This document shows, piece by piece, positions 38,175 through 39,055 of a DNA stretch of 39,055 nucleotides. Location of the stretch: positions 1 through 39,055 of the forward strand of contig NZ_BSSA01000048.1 of NCBI RefSeq assembly GCF_030268885.1, in the 5' to 3' direction. Within the stretch, counting starts at the first letter, position 1; every line of letters starts with the position of its first letter. The notes below the pieces were generated by a model. It searched no databases and was not told the DNA's origin. It worked only from the letters and a program-made list of their open reading frames with translations. The position numbers and the translations under genes are program-made. Source of the stretch: Kitasatospora phosalacinea. GTDB lineage: Bacteria > Actinomycetota > Actinomycetes > Streptomycetales > Streptomycetaceae.

Positions 38175-39055
38175 TCAGTCCAGGTCGTCGCCGAAGTCGG
38201 GGCGGACGCCCCGGGCGAACTGGATCTCGTCGTTGGAGGTGCCCGCGGCGACCATCGGCCAGACCATCGCGTCCTGGTGGACGACGAAGTCGATGACGAC
38301 GGGGCGGTCGTTGATCTCCATGGCCTGCTTGATGACGTCGTCCAGGTCCTCGGGGCGCTCGCAGCGCAGGCCGACGGCGCCCATCGCCTCGGAGAGCAGC
38401 ACGAAGTCGGGGATCCGGGTGCCCCGCCAGACGGTCGGCTCGGTGCCGTCGCCCGCGGCGGAGCCGCTGTCGTCCGCCGTGGGGCCGGAGTGCAGGACGG
38501 TGTTGGAGTAGCGCTGGTTGTAGAACAGGGTCTGCCACTGGCGGACCATGCCGAGGGAGCCGTTGTTGATGACGGCGACCTTGATCGGCAGGTTGTTCAG
38601 GGTGCAGGTGGTGAGTTCCTGGTTGGTCATCTGGAAGCAGCCGTCGCCGTCGATGGCCCACACGGGGACGTCGGGGCGGCCGGCCTTGGCGCCCATGGCG
38701 GCGGGGACGGCGTAGCCCATGGTTCCGGCGCCGCCGGAGTTGAGCCAGGTGGCGGGCTTCTCGAACTGGATGAACTGGCTGGCCCACATCTGGTGCTGGC
38801 CGACGCCGGCGGCGTAGATGGCGTCGGGGCCGACGAGTTGGCCGATGCGTTCGATGACCTGCTGGGGGGAGAGGCGGCCGTCGGGGGCGGGTTCGTAGCC
38901 GAGCGGGTAGGTGTTCTTCCACTCGTTCAGGCGCTTCCACCAGTCGGTGTAGTCGCTGCGGTGGCCGGCGTCGTACTCGGCCTGGACGGCGACGATCAGG
39001 TCGGCGAGGACCTCGCGGGCGTCGCCGACGATGGGGACGTCGGCGGCGCGGTTCT
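38175..39055 (-). CDS. ilvB: Acetolactate synthase large subunit (C-terminal part, runs off window)
   Basis: The reverse strand encodes the C-terminal 293 codons of acetohydroxyacid synthase catalytic subunit, which condenses pyruvate with pyruvate or 2-ketobutyrate in branched-chain amino acid synthesis using thiamine diphosphate and FAD. Key segments are 'WASQFIQFEKPATWLNSGGAGTMGYAVPAAMGAKAG', the ThDP motif 'GDGCFQMTNQELTTCTLNNLPIKVAVINN' and 'VIDFVVHQDAMVWPMVAAGTSNDEI', with NRAADVPIVGD at the window edge. The frame is open through 39055, so the N-terminal half is outside the window. The small subunit (ilvN) usually follows in streptomycetes; here the next gene downstream is the KhtTU pair, so ilvN is not on this side. 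Confidence 0.95.
   Translation of the reverse strand, partial: NRAADVPIVGDAREVLADLIVAVQAEYDAGHRSDYTDWWKRLNEWKNTYPLGYEPAPDGRLSPQQVIERIGQLVGPDAIYAAGVGQHQMWASQFIQFEKPATWLNSGGAGTMGYAVPAAMGAKAGRPDVPVWAIDGDGCFQMTNQELTTCTLNNLPIKVAVINNGSLGMVRQWQTLFYNQRYSNTVLHSGPTADDSGSAAGDGTEPTVWRGTRIPDFVLLSEAMGAVGLRCERPEDLDDVIKQAMEINDRPVVIDFVVHQDAMVWPMVAAGTSNDEIQFARGVRPDFGDDLD

Noticed and set aside
1..39055. tRNA, rRNA, or a polyketide/NRPS cluster
   Set aside because: No CCA-ending cloverleaf, rRNA-like text or megasynthase domains were seen. The accessory genes are mainly carbohydrate and redox enzymes.

Overview
The window is very GC-rich with long actinobacterial-style genes, GTG/TTG starts, leaderless or short-leader promoters and many large secreted glycoside hydrolases. 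This points to a streptomycete chromosome (Streptomyces or Kitasatospora). The genus is inferred from style and protein families only.

Layout. (1) 1-2.8 kb: the N-terminal end of an IS5-type transposase at the left edge, a secreted GH87-type alpha-1,3-glucanase and a DUF1232 protein. (2) 3.0-5.5 kb: small hypothetical, isochorismatase-like hydrolase whose catalytic Cys position is Gly, glutathione peroxidase, flavodoxin-like oxidoreductase. (3) 5.6-14.4 kb: lectin-GH43 glycosidase with a LacI-type operator, alcohol and aldehyde dehydrogenases behind a TetR-like operator, and a large LuxR-type (LAL) regulator divergent from a secreted lipase. (4) 14.4-18.4 kb: a MASE1 membrane sensor next to a SpoIIE/PP2C phosphatase, a tiny secreted protein, then a scarred stretch with a solitary CRISPR-like repeat, an 89% identical copy of the 3' end of the flavodoxin gene, and an integrase-like protein lacking the second catalytic box. 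(5) 18.8-22.5 kb: alpha-galactosidase (GH27) and alpha-L-arabinofuranosidase (GH54), both with ricin-type lectin domains, behind the same LacI-type palindrome as GH43. (6) 22.6-24.2 kb: beta-propeller protein of unknown function. (7) 24.2-29.6 kb: GH64 beta-1,3-glucanase and GH3 beta-glucosidase in one operon, carrying five near-identical F5/8-type modules, with a consensus -35 flanked by two CebR-like palindromes. (8) 29.9-36.1 kb: two hypotheticals, MFS exporter, a MarR/SnoaL-like/methyltransferase run, and an SDR protein preceded by a hairpin and a 16-codon leader ORF. (9) 36.2-39.1 kb: a KhtTU-like cation/proton antiporter pair and the C-terminal part of acetolactate synthase.

How the genes work together. 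Two polysaccharide programmes are visible. The first (GH43, GH27, GH54) shares an AATTGTTAGCGCTAACAATT-type operator and beta-trefoil lectin modules, and fits arabinose/galactose-substituted plant hemicellulose. The second (GH64, GH3) has GAGAGCGCTCTC-type operators and F5/8 modules, and fits beta-1,3-glucan. With the GH87 enzyme nearby, fungal cell-wall glucans are a plausible substrate. No sugar ABC transporter or LacI regulator lies in the window, so both regulators must act from elsewhere. I did not find an obviously new defence or mobile system. The best leads are the operator/module partition, the scarred 17.2-18.5 kb segment, and the leader-ORF/hairpin arrangement at 34.8 kb.
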